A stretch of 64,000 bases of DNA from Sutcliffiella tianshenii (GCF_016908565.1 NZ_JAFBED010000004.1:62001-126000), one strand, 5' to 3'; shown: positions 1 to 8,609, numbered from the stretch's first letter. Notes: generated from the sequence alone by a model not told the origin. Made by a program: numbers and translations.

Positions 1-109
1 TCCGTTTAGCTTCATCCTGGCATCTATAAGAACAATAATATATATTGCCTTCGCAGTAAGAATAGGTATTGCATTCCTCGTTACAATGTTTGCATCGTAG
101 TATGTTCAT
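1..109 (-). CDS. Partial zinc-finger-like small protein (3' end beyond window)
   Basis: Reading leftward from an ATG at 109, preceded by a strong AGGAGG site, the frame stays open to the window edge. The visible 36 residues begin MNILRCKHCNEECNTY and contain CxxC, further cysteines and a CSYRC motif, typical of a small zinc-binding protein. The gene follows the Abi_C gene at 128 on the same strand, so they may share a transcript. Function unknown; the C-terminus is not visible. Confidence 0.6.
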   Translation of the reverse strand, partial: MNILRCKHCNEECNTYSYCEGNIYYCSYRCQDEAKR

Positions 110-127
110 TTTTAATCCTCCTCAACT

Positions 128-943
128 TTACTCATTAGTCTTGCTGTCAATATAAAACAAAAGAACTCTGGATAAGTTAATAATAAATCTTGCTTCATTT
201 TCCTCAATAATGTCTTCATTTGGATGAGAAAACCCGTGTCGATTTCTAATGTCATTCATGTTCTCAAGAAATTTACCGATTGCATTTACTGTTTGGTTGA
301 TGGGTCTTTGGTGCTCTCTAACCTCAATGTTAAAACTCGGATGATCTGTCTTAAGCTTACTCCACATATCCTGGATTTTTACGTTTTGCTCACTAAAAGT
401 GATGTTTTGTTCGTCGCAAAGTGCTTTTAGATAGCCGTGAATAGCTGTATGAGCACGGTCCACTGCACTACCGTACGAATGATTTGATATCAACGTATCT
501 GCTTGTTGAAGAACTTCTTTAACAAACTCGATATCATGCTTCAGTTCGCCTTGTTCGATAACTTCGCCACCAAGCTGAGTAATCCACAGGTTAATTTTTT
601 CGTGAAGCCTCTCTTTGTTTTGGTATTCTCTAGGTGTAATAAATTCCTCTTCTAGTCTTTCTTCAAAGTAATGAAGCGGGTACAACTCTAAAATACCTAA
701 CAATATCTTCGATTGATCAGCAGCACTCGATTCAGAAAGTATCTGGATAAAACGGCTTCTTGTTGTTCCTTCGTATCTATTCGGATCGATATCAAGTCCA
801 CAATAATTTGGATAAAAGTTTGCATGTGAAGCATAAGTAAAAGTCCCCAAATACCCACCATTTCCACCTAAGTAAGATACAACACTATTTACTTCAGCAC
901 TCCCTAATTTCCCCATTTCTCCACTCCTAACAAATATTTGCAT
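128..943 (-). CDS. Abortive infection family protein (Abi_C domain)
   Basis: The 271-residue protein has an unassigned N-terminal half and a C-terminal Abi_C-type domain (about residues 140-265): an alanine-rich helix (YGSAVDRAHTAIHGYLKAL) followed by the family signature RNRHGFSHPN near residue 235 and a final helix. Abi_C proteins are associated with phage abortive infection, and the RN..H arrangement resembles HEPN-type RNases, suggesting RNA as a target. It lies alone on the minus strand in the transposon cargo, 18 bp before the small zinc-finger gene at the window edge, and is divergent from the gene at 1050. Family assignment is good; biochemical activity is inferred. Confidence 0.8.
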   Translation of the reverse strand: MQIFVRSGEMGKLGSAEVNSVVSYLGGNGGYLGTFTYASHANFYPNYCGLDIDPNRYEGTTRSRFIQILSESSAADQSKILLGILELYPLHYFEERLEEEFITPREYQNKERLHEKINLWITQLGGEVIEQGELKHDIEFVKEVLQQADTLISNHSYGSAVDRAHTAIHGYLKALCDEQNITFSEQNVKIQDMWSKLKTDHPSFNIEVREHQRPINQTVNAIGKFLENMNDIRNRHGFSHPNEDIIEENEARFIINLSRVLLFYIDSKTNE

Positions 944-1049
944 CTATAACCATTATATCTATACGGCTCATTCTTGTAATCCATAAATTGGGTAATATTG
1001 ATACTTTTGACTCATATACATTTCCTATGCGTGAAAAGGGGGAGTGTTT

Positions 1050-1751
1050 ATGAAAATTGATTCGGAGGTTCAAAGGCAATATACAGAGATAGTAAATAGT
1101 ATGTATGAATTTAATCCATACTTTAACCTGTTATTGAATGGGGAATTTTTCAGAAGTCGTGGAGTGCCCATTGTTAACGAGTATCCACCGCTTAAGGCAA
1201 CACTTGAAAAATATAGGAAGGTTATTGCAAAGTTAAAAAAGAGAAAATACCATGAGAAAACGATGCTAAATATTCTCTCCAATGAAAATTTCACACAGGA
1301 AATAGGATTAAACAATAACCCTAACAGCTTTTATACGGTGAATTGGGATGTTGACAAGCTGATAAGTTTAGTTGGCAAATACCATCTTAAACCGCAAACA
1401 TTACCTATAGAAATTGTAATGAGCAGGCTTAGCACGGGTTCTGTTCCATACGTCGATGATTCTATGCCTATTCGAGAAGAACCAATTATTGTCGTTCAGT
1501 ATCCAATGATTTCTGAAGTACCGCAAATTATTGTTGTTGATGGTAACTATCGTACTGTTCGAAAATACACCCGTGGCGATGAAACGATTGACGTGTTTCC
1601 AGTGCCGCAGCATATACACATGCAAGCCATGCTAAATGATCTAAGTGTTACCTCATACAAGGTTCATCACAATTGTTTTCACATCATCAGATACATGATG
1701 GGAGAAATAACGGAATCGAAAGAACTTAAGAGTTTCTTGTTTCGTTTTTGA
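1050..1751 (+). CDS. Hypothetical protein with ParB/sulfiredoxin-like DGNxR motif
   Basis: The start at 1050 is chosen because GGGGGAG lies 6 bp upstream; an in-frame GTG at 1044 overlaps that site. The 233-aa product is basic in its first third. Near residues 145-170 it reads EEPIIVVQYP...QIIVVDGNYR, which resembles the DGNHR-type motif of ParB/Srx-fold proteins, where it binds nucleotide or acts in DNA processing. The C-terminus holds an HIIRYMMG stretch. No family was recognised beyond this local similarity. It is a single gene divergent from the Abi_C gene, with about 100 bp between them. Confidence 0.6.
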   Translation: MKIDSEVQRQYTEIVNSMYEFNPYFNLLLNGEFFRSRGVPIVNEYPPLKATLEKYRKVIAKLKKRKYHEKTMLNILSNENFTQEIGLNNNPNSFYTVNWDVDKLISLVGKYHLKPQTLPIEIVMSRLSTGSVPYVDDSMPIREEPIIVVQYPMISEVPQIIVVDGNYRTVRKYTRGDETIDVFPVPQHIHMQAMLNDLSVTSYKVHHNCFHIIRYMMGEITESKELKSFLFRF

Positions 1752-1814
1752 CGATGTTTAAACTGCTTGTGATTTTTAGAGGTATTGAAAATGTAATATG
1801 TAAAAAGTGATTGT

Positions 1815-1985
1815 TTAAGAAATAGTATCTAATGTTTGGTCCAACCTATCTAAATAGTTTATTACTTCCCTTAATTCCACCGCAGCGTTTTCTTTGGTAT
1901 ATATGTCATCAAACACTAGAGAGTTCAGAATGTTTAGACTTGCTAATTTGAGTTCAACAATGGAGTGTTTATCTAAAATATGCAA
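1815..1985 (-). CDS. Small 56-aa protein of unknown function, TTG start
   Basis: A 57-codon frame starts at a TTG at 1985, directly downstream of the mrr-like gene stop (1995). An AGGTAGGTGG ribosome-binding site overlaps that stop, so the two are probably translated from one mRNA. The predicted peptide (MHILDKHSIVELKLASLN..., ending RLDQTLDTIS) is acidic and fully helical in appearance, with balanced codon use. It could be a partner or inhibitor of the upstream nuclease; that is conjecture from position. No family recognised. Confidence 0.5.
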   Translation of the reverse strand: MHILDKHSIVELKLASLNILNSLVFDDIYTKENAAVELREVINYLDRLDQTLDTIS

Positions 1986-1994
1986 CTAACCCAC

Positions 1995-2741
1995 CTACCT
2001 TTTTGTTTGCTCATTTATTTCTTCCCCAATATTCATTTTATTAGGAATATCAATTGTAGCTTTTTGAAGTAGTCTAATAAGCTCTTCACCATTAATTAAC
2101 TCTATTGATTTATTAAGGGCATACTCTATTGCTTGTTTTGTAAATGCACCTGTAGTTACAAAATAGCCCCGTTTTGCTTCCATATCAATTATTGCACTAT
2201 GGAACTTTTGAATATCTGGTCTTGTTACTTTTGTTTTATTGAACCTTTTACATTCCACTAGTATTAATTCTTTATTTTTATGAAGGAGAATGTCTTTTCC
2301 GCCGTCTCCTGTCTTAGGTGTTAAGTTCGCTTTATAGCCAAGTAATTCAAATACCTCTTTCATAAAGTATTCAAATTCAAAATGATGCATCTCTTTAATT
2401 GACTCCAATTGGCTCTTCGCCTTAATTCTTTCTGTTTGCTTTACTCTATATTCAATTAATTTTAACTCTCGTGCTTGTTGTTTGAATTCTTTAAACTTCT
2501 TTTCCCTTTGTTTGGCTAGAAAATAAAGACCAAATAAGAACGCACAAAACACAAATGTAATAGTCCAACCTAGTATATCTAATTGAACAAAAAAGGAAGC
2601 AATCTTTACAACTGCCTCTTTAAGTAATATTAGAATTACACCTAGTAAGAATAGAGAGAACATAAAAGACACAATTAATTCTTCTAGATTTGATTTCTTC
2701 GATATCCTTTTTTTGCGGTACCTCCCCTTTCTCTTAGCCAT
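1995..2741 (-). CDS. Membrane-anchored Mrr-type restriction endonuclease
   Basis: This 248-aa protein starts with a very basic N-terminus, then two hydrophobic segments (about residues 25-50 and 57-75), a charged linker and a C-terminal Mrr-cat domain (about 115-230). The nuclease core is visible as FEYFMKEVFELLGY, then G-D-G-G-K-D and, after a short strand, VECKRF, the D...ExK catalytic set of PD-(D/E)XK enzymes. Mrr proteins cleave modified or foreign DNA. The two predicted membrane helices would place the nuclease at the inner face of the membrane, where entering DNA could be met. Located in the defence cargo. Confidence 0.85.
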   Translation of the reverse strand: MAKRKGRYRKKRISKKSNLEELIVSFMFSLFLLGVILILLKEAVVKIASFFVQLDILGWTITFVFCAFLFGLYFLAKQREKKFKEFKQQARELKLIEYRVKQTERIKAKSQLESIKEMHHFEFEYFMKEVFELLGYKANLTPKTGDGGKDILLHKNKELILVECKRFNKTKVTRPDIQKFHSAIIDMEAKRGYFVTTGAFTKQAIEYALNKSIELINGEELIRLLQKATIDIPNKMNIGEEINEQTKR

Positions 2742-2873
2742 TCTACCGACTCCTCATTGTTTTTTTCTAATATATCCAACTACGTAAATTTTAAAAGCCA
2801 AAAAAGCAACGATTAAATCGTAAGGAATTTAGATAAATTGGAGACAACTTACTATTGCAACACAAATATTATA

Positions 2874-2903
2874 GGTTCTCGCAGGTTCTCGCAACTTCTC
2901 GCA
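2874..2903. repeat. Three tandem 10-bp repeats (GGTTCTCGCA)
   Basis: Two exact copies of GGTTCTCGCA at 2874-2883 and 2884-2893 are followed by ACTTCTCGCA at 2894-2903. The 10-bp period puts each copy on the same DNA face. They lie in the 280-bp gap between the upstream side of the mrr-like gene and the 52-aa zinc-ribbon gene, 17 bp before a terminator hairpin. They could be protein-binding iterons; nothing else supports this. Confidence 0.6.
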
Positions 2904-2920
2904 ACAACAAACTACACTAA

Positions 2921-2950
2921 AAAAAGCTTGGGACATCCCAAGCTTTTTGT
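2921..2950 (-). terminator. Rho-independent terminator
   Basis: A perfect 13-bp inverted repeat (2921-2933 with 2936-2948) whose arms end in A and T runs, so it can stop transcription in either direction. It lies downstream of the minus-strand zinc-ribbon gene at 3021-3179. Confidence 0.8.
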
Positions 2951-3020
2951 TATAAATCATTTTATTCTATTAAAGATTCCAATTCATTGAAGAAAATCAG
3001 TGTTTATACCTCTCCCAAGA

Positions 3021-3179
3021 CTAGTTTTTGTACCCATATATTCTCATGCCGCAATCTTCATTATCTTTGCAAGCCCAATCTTTTTTCTTAACTTCTTTCC
3101 AACCGTCGTCTAGAAATACTGTTTTATATTCAAGTTCTTCTTCATTTGTGTTTCCGCATGCAAAACATTTAATAGTCAT
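3021..3179 (-). CDS. 52-aa zinc-ribbon-like protein
   Basis: ATG at 3179 with GGGA a few bases upstream; the frame ends with TAG at 3021. The peptide begins MTIKCFACGNTNEEE and has CxxC near the N-terminus and a C-x5-C pair near the end (ACKDNEDC), a treble-clef or zinc-ribbon pattern. It is one of three small cysteine-paired proteins in this cargo (see 1-109 and 3434-3647). Too short for homology recognition; function unknown. Confidence 0.6.
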   Translation of the reverse strand: MTIKCFACGNTNEEELEYKTVFLDDGWKEVKKKDWACKDNEDCGMRIYGYKN

Positions 3180-3433
3180 TTATTTCACGTCCCTATTCTA
3201 TTAATTTAGAAAATACACATTTTTCTTATAATTTTACCATAAATACCATCCTGATTGGTTGAATTAAAACGCTATTTTTTTGCTATTAGACTGTCCGCAG
3301 AGGGTATCATGTCCATGAAATGATTCATAGTATTGATACATATTATTTTAGAGACCTTCCTTATTCAACTAAAAGAGAGTGGACAGAGTATGGCTACAAA
3401 TAATGCATTAACATTGTGCATTAACACTAATTA

Positions 3434-3647
3434 CTACCTACATTCGATTATTATATCCTCTCCACAGAACGTACATGTTCTATCTGTTTCAAAATCGTTA
3501 TCAATTTTGTCAACGTTGGCAGCACCAACGAATATCAAGTCATGATCTTCAAAATTGCAGTTAGGACAAGTATAATTCAAGCTGACAAAAGCTCCTGTAT
3601 CATCTTTGCTAACCACTTCATAACTTGTTGCAATTACACTTTGACAT
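3434..3647 (-). pseudogene. Small zinc-ribbon gene with apparent frameshift
   Basis: An ATG at 3647 preceded by GGGAGG opens the peptide MSKCNCNKL, which hits a stop after nine residues. The adjacent frame, without its own good start, continues YEVVSKDDTGAF and carries CPNC and CTFCGEDI. Deleting one base near 3626 would join the two into a protein with CNC, CxxC and CxxC ligands, like other small zinc proteins. It is either a real frameshift, a sequencing error, or translation from the GTG at 3616. Confidence 0.45.
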
Positions 3648-3700
3648 AATTAGTCCTCCCTCTATATACCTCAAATAGATAACTTATCGTCAAATACATC

Positions 3701-5644
3701 CTAATTTTTAATCCAGTCATTTGGTATAAGTGCTCTACCGTTTCTCCATGGCTTTTCTACTAGAGCATCTTGAAATTCTTCTTCCTGTAAATTGGCGTGA
3801 TCTAGCACAATAATTTGCAAATCAGGGTATAGCTCCTCGCAAACACTGAACAGCACCCTAAACATCATTTTTACTGCTTTCCTATCTTCATCTTTTAACT
3901 TCTCAACATCCCCTTCCAGGTCTTCATCTATCTCTGGTGGAAAATACACTTGGGTTGGCTGGTCTAATATAAGGAATGAAGGAACAGGTCTATTTTTTTG
4001 GATAAAGTACTTATGAAGGGCAAGATGACTAATTAAGTGGCACCCAAGCCAGTTTTCACCGCTCCCCATTCTATTAAGTGGGATTGGTCTCTCCTCTTGG
4101 TCAGCAACAACTGTTAAATTTTTTATATCAAGACGATAGGGTGCATTTGAATGTTCGAGTTCCAATTCCTGTGCCCAATCTGTCATATATTTTGAAATCC
4201 TACTCAATATTGAAGTGAGTATTTCTTCTTTATTCTCTTTATCGAGCAGTTCTTCTAAGTACTCGATATGGGATTCCTTTTCACTAATACTCACCAATAA
4301 TTCATCATCTTCTTCTATTTCACGATAATTCTCTAAAAATAAACTGATTCTCCCAATCACCCTTGATATTCTTCTATTAATATCCTCTATTTCTCTTGCT
4401 ACTTCTTGTTCATAAATCAATGTCTCAATTGAGGAAGATACAGCTTTAACTACTTTTAACTTTTCTGCTTTTTCACTTTCAAGTGATTCAATGTATGTTC
4501 TAAGTTTTGGTCTTTCTTTAACAACCGCTTGTAAATTAGTCTGCAATCTTTGCAAGGAATCGTTCATATTACTTAAATGTGGAATTTCCGAATCTATTTC
4601 GGCAGAGCAAAAAGGGCACCTGCAAGTACTACCATCTTCAACTTCCTCAAATAGAGCAATTGATTCTAACCTTAATCTTTGTTCGTTTGCCTGTATAGAA
4701 TAACCCGATGCTTCATTTGCGTAAGATTCTGCAGCTTTTATTTGCTCGTCAATTACATTTAGTTCATTGATATGCTTGGATCTCTCTTCTCTTAACGATT
4801 CAATACCGTCCGTTTCAATACCAGGAATATTTGAGGGTTTAAAGGAAAGACAAGCTTTCAATCTGGTAATCACTTCCTCTTCACTACCTTCAAAGCCCTC
4901 TTCAACTAATCCAACTTGCACTGCTTCTTGTAATAGGTTTTGGGCTTTTACTGTCCCACTGCCACTTAGCATTTCCGCTTCTAATTGTTGTTTCTTCAAT
5001 AATTTCAATTCACGCTTTGTTTTTCTTAGCTCATTCTCTAACTTAATATAATCTTCTCTTACCGCCCCTAAAAAGTAAGGAAGCACATCCTTGATAGCTT
5101 GAGGCATGAATGGCTCTTTTTGTCGATGGAACAGAACACTTTCATCGGCTATAACACTTTGTTTTTGAAAAAGGAATAGTCGTGCATGCTTGAAATTTCC
5201 TTCTAGCGAATCTCTTGATTCAGCCATTTTTGGAACATGTTTATTTGGTGAAATACCTATACTGTTTCCTAAGAATTCTACAATACTATGTTCATTCGAG
5301 TTAGGTTTAATACTTGTTAATGGCGGAGGAGTAATATCTTTACCTAATTCTATATAAGCACCGCTCTGACTTTGCCCTTGACCCTCTGGCGGTGCTTTAG
5401 CGATAAAGATTTCTTCGTCATTTAAGTGTAACTTTATAGCATACATGGCGACTGTTTTTCTGATAACGCCTTCGGGAATTAAAAATTCTGAACGACCCAA
5501 ACAATATTCAACAATCTCAATAATAGCTGATTTCCCCGTTTTGGACTTTCCAGTTATGATATTTACTTTACCAGGTTGGAATTCTATACTTCTAATTTCA
5601 CCTTCTTGATTGTATAGAATAATTTCCTTAATTTGCAGTGTCAT
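3701..5644 (-). CDS. ABC-3C system ATPase, DUF3732-type, SMC/Rad50-like with zinc hook
   Basis: Starting at the ATG at 5644, which overlaps the previous stop (ATGA), the protein has 647 residues. It shows Walker A ITGKSKTGKSA near the N-terminus, long coiled-coil segments, a central CPFC zinc hook, then the ABC signature RMGSGENWLG, Walker B FLILDQPTQ and an IIVLDH switch histidine. This is the layout of Rad50/SMC-like ATPases of ABC three-component (ABC-3C) and Lamassu defence systems, which sense DNA ends or replication intermediates and release an effector. The ATG overlap with the middle component supports fixed stoichiometry. An upstream start giving 666 residues lacks a good ribosome-binding site. 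Confidence 0.85.
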   Translation of the reverse strand: MTLQIKEIILYNQEGEIRSIEFQPGKVNIITGKSKTGKSAIIEIVEYCLGRSEFLIPEGVIRKTVAMYAIKLHLNDEEIFIAKAPPEGQGQSQSGAYIELGKDITPPPLTSIKPNSNEHSIVEFLGNSIGISPNKHVPKMAESRDSLEGNFKHARLFLFQKQSVIADESVLFHRQKEPFMPQAIKDVLPYFLGAVREDYIKLENELRKTKRELKLLKKQQLEAEMLSGSGTVKAQNLLQEAVQVGLVEEGFEGSEEEVITRLKACLSFKPSNIPGIETDGIESLREERSKHINELNVIDEQIKAAESYANEASGYSIQANEQRLRLESIALFEEVEDGSTCRCPFCSAEIDSEIPHLSNMNDSLQRLQTNLQAVVKERPKLRTYIESLESEKAEKLKVVKAVSSSIETLIYEQEVAREIEDINRRISRVIGRISLFLENYREIEEDDELLVSISEKESHIEYLEELLDKENKEEILTSILSRISKYMTDWAQELELEHSNAPYRLDIKNLTVVADQEERPIPLNRMGSGENWLGCHLISHLALHKYFIQKNRPVPSFLILDQPTQVYFPPEIDEDLEGDVEKLKDEDRKAVKMMFRVLFSVCEELYPDLQIIVLDHANLQEEEFQDALVEKPWRNGRALIPNDWIKN

Positions 5645-6141
5645 GGACTTACCCCCCACATTGTATAGATGGTCGAACTTGTACCTGTTAGAGCAAACCA
5701 CTTACCAATAAATTTTGCTTTTTTCTGGTAATCCAAAAGGTACCTTTTTGCTTCAGAATCTATTCTTATTCGCAACCTAGAAGTAGATGTTGATATAAAC
5801 CCCTCTTCATTTACAATCAACAAATCTCTAATCATTAAAAAATGGATTGCTTCTTTTGTATAAGGGACCATCTCTCTTGCTCTAGATGCAAATCCTATTC
5901 TAACTTTTGGATTACTTTGTAACCAAGAATGCATGTATGTACGAGTGGTTCTAGGAAGCAATTCTTTTGTGGGCTTGTGAAGAAGTATTGGCAATGCTAG
6001 AAAAAAGAGCTCAAATGTTATTCCACGATTTTCGTCGGCAATCTCCTCATATCCCTTAACCATCTCATGAATTAAAAAAGCACAAAATGATGGGTTTACG
6101 AGATTTGCTATTTCTACAGGTCGATTATCCCATTTGTTCAT
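5641..6141 (-). CDS. ABC-3C system middle component
   Basis: The chosen ATG (6141) follows AAGGGGG by 6 bp and overlaps the end of the upstream gene by 17 bp; its stop overlaps the next start. The product is about 166 aa, starting MNKWDNRPVEIANLVNPSFCA, compact and helical, with a likely winged-helix part near its end. Size, position and the NPxF(C/A) opening match the middle components of ABC-3C systems, which bridge the ATPase and the effector. The overlaps on both sides make this a tightly coupled three-gene operon. Confidence 0.8.
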   Translation of the reverse strand: MNKWDNRPVEIANLVNPSFCAFLIHEMVKGYEEIADENRGITFELFFLALPILLHKPTKELLPRTTRTYMHSWLQSNPKVRIGFASRAREMVPYTKEAIHFLMIRDLLIVNEEGFISTSTSRLRIRIDSEAKRYLLDYQKKAKFIGKWFALTGTSSTIYTMWGVSP

Positions 6142-7330
6142 GGTCATCCCCCTTAGTATCATAGAGATAAGCAAGCTTATCCTTATATGTTGGATGCCAA
6201 CCTAATCTAAAGGGAATATGATCGGCTAAAATGTGAAAACTCCCTACCATTACATATCGTTCAGTAACATTATTTCTGATATTTAGATAAGGAATTTTCA
6301 TTACATTGTTGTAAAAATCTCTACCCAACCTTTCGAGTAGTTCCTCATCTGAATAATCGCTTATATCCTCGTTTAAGATATCGAACTCTTCTTCCCAAAA
6401 TTCCATTAGCTTTCTTTCATAGTCTTCTAACTCACTCATACTAATGAGTTGTTCATCAACCCACTTTGCTCTTTGAGAAGATGCTCTATAAAAATCTCTT
6501 ATGGCTCGATTTATACGTGAGTCTTTTAATGACAAGACTTTAAGTTGCTCAACAAAAATCCTTTTGTCGCCTGAAAATTCATTTGGTGTGTCAGCTGTTG
6601 CAAAGTCTATTGGAAGTGAATCTGGTTTTAATTGATCTCTTATCTCTTGTATCTTTTTTTGGACATCAGAACCTTTTATTGTTTCATTAGATCCGAAGAA
6701 CAAATGACTAACAGACTTTTCAAACCACCAACCTTCTAGCCTTTCGTACAAAGGGTCAATGTGTTCAGGTTTTGCAGCGAACTTTAACTCATTCTTCAAT
6801 TCTTTTACCAGATCAACAATGTTCGCTTCCTGATCAAGGACGTAAATACTATCTACAAGTCGGTATTGCTGATTGTCTTCCAGAGATAAAAAAGCCTCAT
6901 ATGCTGGTTTATTCCCTTCTCCAGTAGAATGTTTAATATGCTCTAATAACTTAATATGAGCCTCTCTTGAATCTCTGTTTCTATCCGCTTTTAACAAAGA
7001 TACAAGTGAACCTGACGAAGCTTTAGAAGTAGTAATAAGACTGAATATGACCCCTGGAACTGTAATAGTGCTGTTCTTAATCGCTTCAGACCATATTCTA
7101 ATACTTTTCCAAAGGTCTGAAGAGCTGTCAGTTAAATTGGCTGGGCGTTTGCTTGAATGGTGCTTTAATTGAAGAAGTTCTATAGGTGTTCCTTCTCTCT
7201 CAAATTCTATATCGTCTAAGTTTTCGATGGAAATATCGACAGGATGTTTTTTCATTATCATCAATAAAGCATATCTAATTTGATATAAGTATCCGACCGC
7301 AGAGCTTCCTGCTGAAAACGGATTTGTCAT
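6125..7330 (-). CDS. ABC-3C/Lamassu-like effector with Cap4-type dsDNA nuclease domain
   Basis: The start at 7330 follows GAAGGAGG. The 401-aa protein opens MTNPFSAGSSAVGYLYQIRYAL and has D-D-I-E-F followed by IELLQLKHH, the D...E-x-QxK active-site pattern of Cap4/DUF4297 PD-(D/E)XK nucleases. The remaining 250 residues are helical and resemble the C-terminal domain by which such effectors bind the other ABC-3C subunits. It is first in the operon, and expression is divergent from the gene at 7517 across a 186-bp AT-rich gap that probably holds both promoters. Likely role: non-specific DNA degradation once the ATPase detects invading DNA. Confidence 0.8.
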   Translation of the reverse strand: MTNPFSAGSSAVGYLYQIRYALLMIMKKHPVDISIENLDDIEFEREGTPIELLQLKHHSSKRPANLTDSSSDLWKSIRIWSEAIKNSTITVPGVIFSLITTSKASSGSLVSLLKADRNRDSREAHIKLLEHIKHSTGEGNKPAYEAFLSLEDNQQYRLVDSIYVLDQEANIVDLVKELKNELKFAAKPEHIDPLYERLEGWWFEKSVSHLFFGSNETIKGSDVQKKIQEIRDQLKPDSLPIDFATADTPNEFSGDKRIFVEQLKVLSLKDSRINRAIRDFYRASSQRAKWVDEQLISMSELEDYERKLMEFWEEEFDILNEDISDYSDEELLERLGRDFYNNVMKIPYLNIRNNVTERYVMVGSFHILADHIPFRLGWHPTYKDKLAYLYDTKGDDHEQMG

Positions 7331-7516
7331 TCTCACTCCTCCTTCACTATTTAAAGACATGTTTATTGGTGTTCATAATTCATGTTGCCACTACTAATTA
7401 TAACAAAATATTACTAATATTTACTTTATTTTTAAATAACACCAACTGTAGATGAAACTTTTTGTATCTTTTGACGTAGTTAATTTGGAGTATTAAATGA
7501 ATGGAGGAAATAGAGT

Positions 7517-8581
7517 ATGGAACAAATCAATGGGGCATCTATAGAATTCCCGAAAGAAATACTTGATATTATGAAAGAACTTTCAGAAGCGATAGCAATC
7601 CTTTTAAATGAAAAAAGAGAAAAATATCTGAAAGAAAGAAAGTTTATTCAATCAAAAAAAATTGGCATAAATGACGCTAAATTATCCGAAAGAAAAAAAT
7701 CTACAGAACAGTTTACTAATCCGCAATTATATAAACCGAAAAGCCGAGGAATAATTAGCAAATCAATTATGACCGTGAAAGAATTTTATGAAGGGAAAGT
7801 TGCCGTAGAATCTTTAACCAGAGCGGGGCGAAATCCACAGTTACATGGGATAGTTCATGAAGTGATGTACAGAGATAAACTTAATGTTAAGAACTTAATT
7901 AGTGGGACAAAAACAGTTTTATCAAAATCAAAATCGGCAATTAGGGATGATTTGTTAGTGAAAAAAGGAACGAAAATCGTCGGTCGAATGCAGTTAAAAG
8001 ATACTGTCAACAGTATTGATAAAACAATCAAACAGGTTAAAAACGGGAAATATTCTAGAACATTGTTAATAGGAACAAAGGAAACAACAAAGGCGTTTCA
8101 ATCTAAAGTAGCTATACAAACTCAAAAAGGGATCAAGATAACTCAAAAAATGCACTCATCAGGAATATCCTCCTCGGATACAACTAGAATTGCCCAAAGA
8201 GCTTTAGGTAAAATTGGTAGTATCAATTCATTATCAAATGTAGCAAAAAAATCCGCTTTCTTTGGAGCTGCGGTCTCTGCAGGTTTAGAAGCATTTTCTT
8301 CAGCTGGAGATTACATTAATGGGAATATTACAGGGAAGGAATATGCCAAAAGAATTATAAAAGAAGGCACTGAAGGGGGAGTTACAGCTGCAGTCTCTAC
8401 CACATCAGGGATATTAGCTACGGCGGGTACCACTCTTGGTTTAGCCAGTTTAGGAATATCAAGTGCAACTTTAGTAGGGGCATCAGCGGTTGCGGTTACG
8501 GCATTGCCAATAGCAGCTGGCATAGCTGTTTCCATTGGAGTTGGAAGTGCAGTGAAAAAATTTTTCAAAGGTTTCTGGTAA
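7517..8581 (+). CDS. Putative nuclease with glycine-rich hydrophobic C-terminus
   Basis: The 354-aa protein starts at 7517 after GGAGG. Residues 1-75 are highly charged. Around residues 85-190 it reads HGIVHEVMYRD, then a D-D-L-L strand and GRMQLKD, which fits the E...D...QxK order of PD-(D/E)XK nucleases (note QLKD next to the QLKHH of the ABC-3C effector). The last 110 residues alternate Ala/Gly/Ser/Val hydrophobic stretches with small-residue spacing, as in glycine-zipper, membrane-inserting or pore-lining segments. Neither part gave a family name. It may be a membrane-associated DNase or a toxin with a pore-like tail; nuclease assignment is tentative. Confidence 0.55.
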   Translation: MEQINGASIEFPKEILDIMKELSEAIAILLNEKREKYLKERKFIQSKKIGINDAKLSERKKSTEQFTNPQLYKPKSRGIISKSIMTVKEFYEGKVAVESLTRAGRNPQLHGIVHEVMYRDKLNVKNLISGTKTVLSKSKSAIRDDLLVKKGTKIVGRMQLKDTVNSIDKTIKQVKNGKYSRTLLIGTKETTKAFQSKVAIQTQKGIKITQKMHSSGISSSDTTRIAQRALGKIGSINSLSNVAKKSAFFGAAVSAGLEAFSSAGDYINGNITGKEYAKRIIKEGTEGGVTAAVSTTSGILATAGTTLGLASLGISSATLVGASAVAVTALPIAAGIAVSIGVGSAVKKFFKGFW

Positions 8582-8609
8582 ACCAATTATCACATTCTTT
8601 CTCTAAGTT

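Noticed and set aside
3701-5701. Longer start (5701) for the ABC-3C ATPase
   Set aside because: The ATG at 5644 overlaps the previous stop and has a GGGGGG site; the upstream start would run 57 bp into the middle component without a ribosome-binding site.
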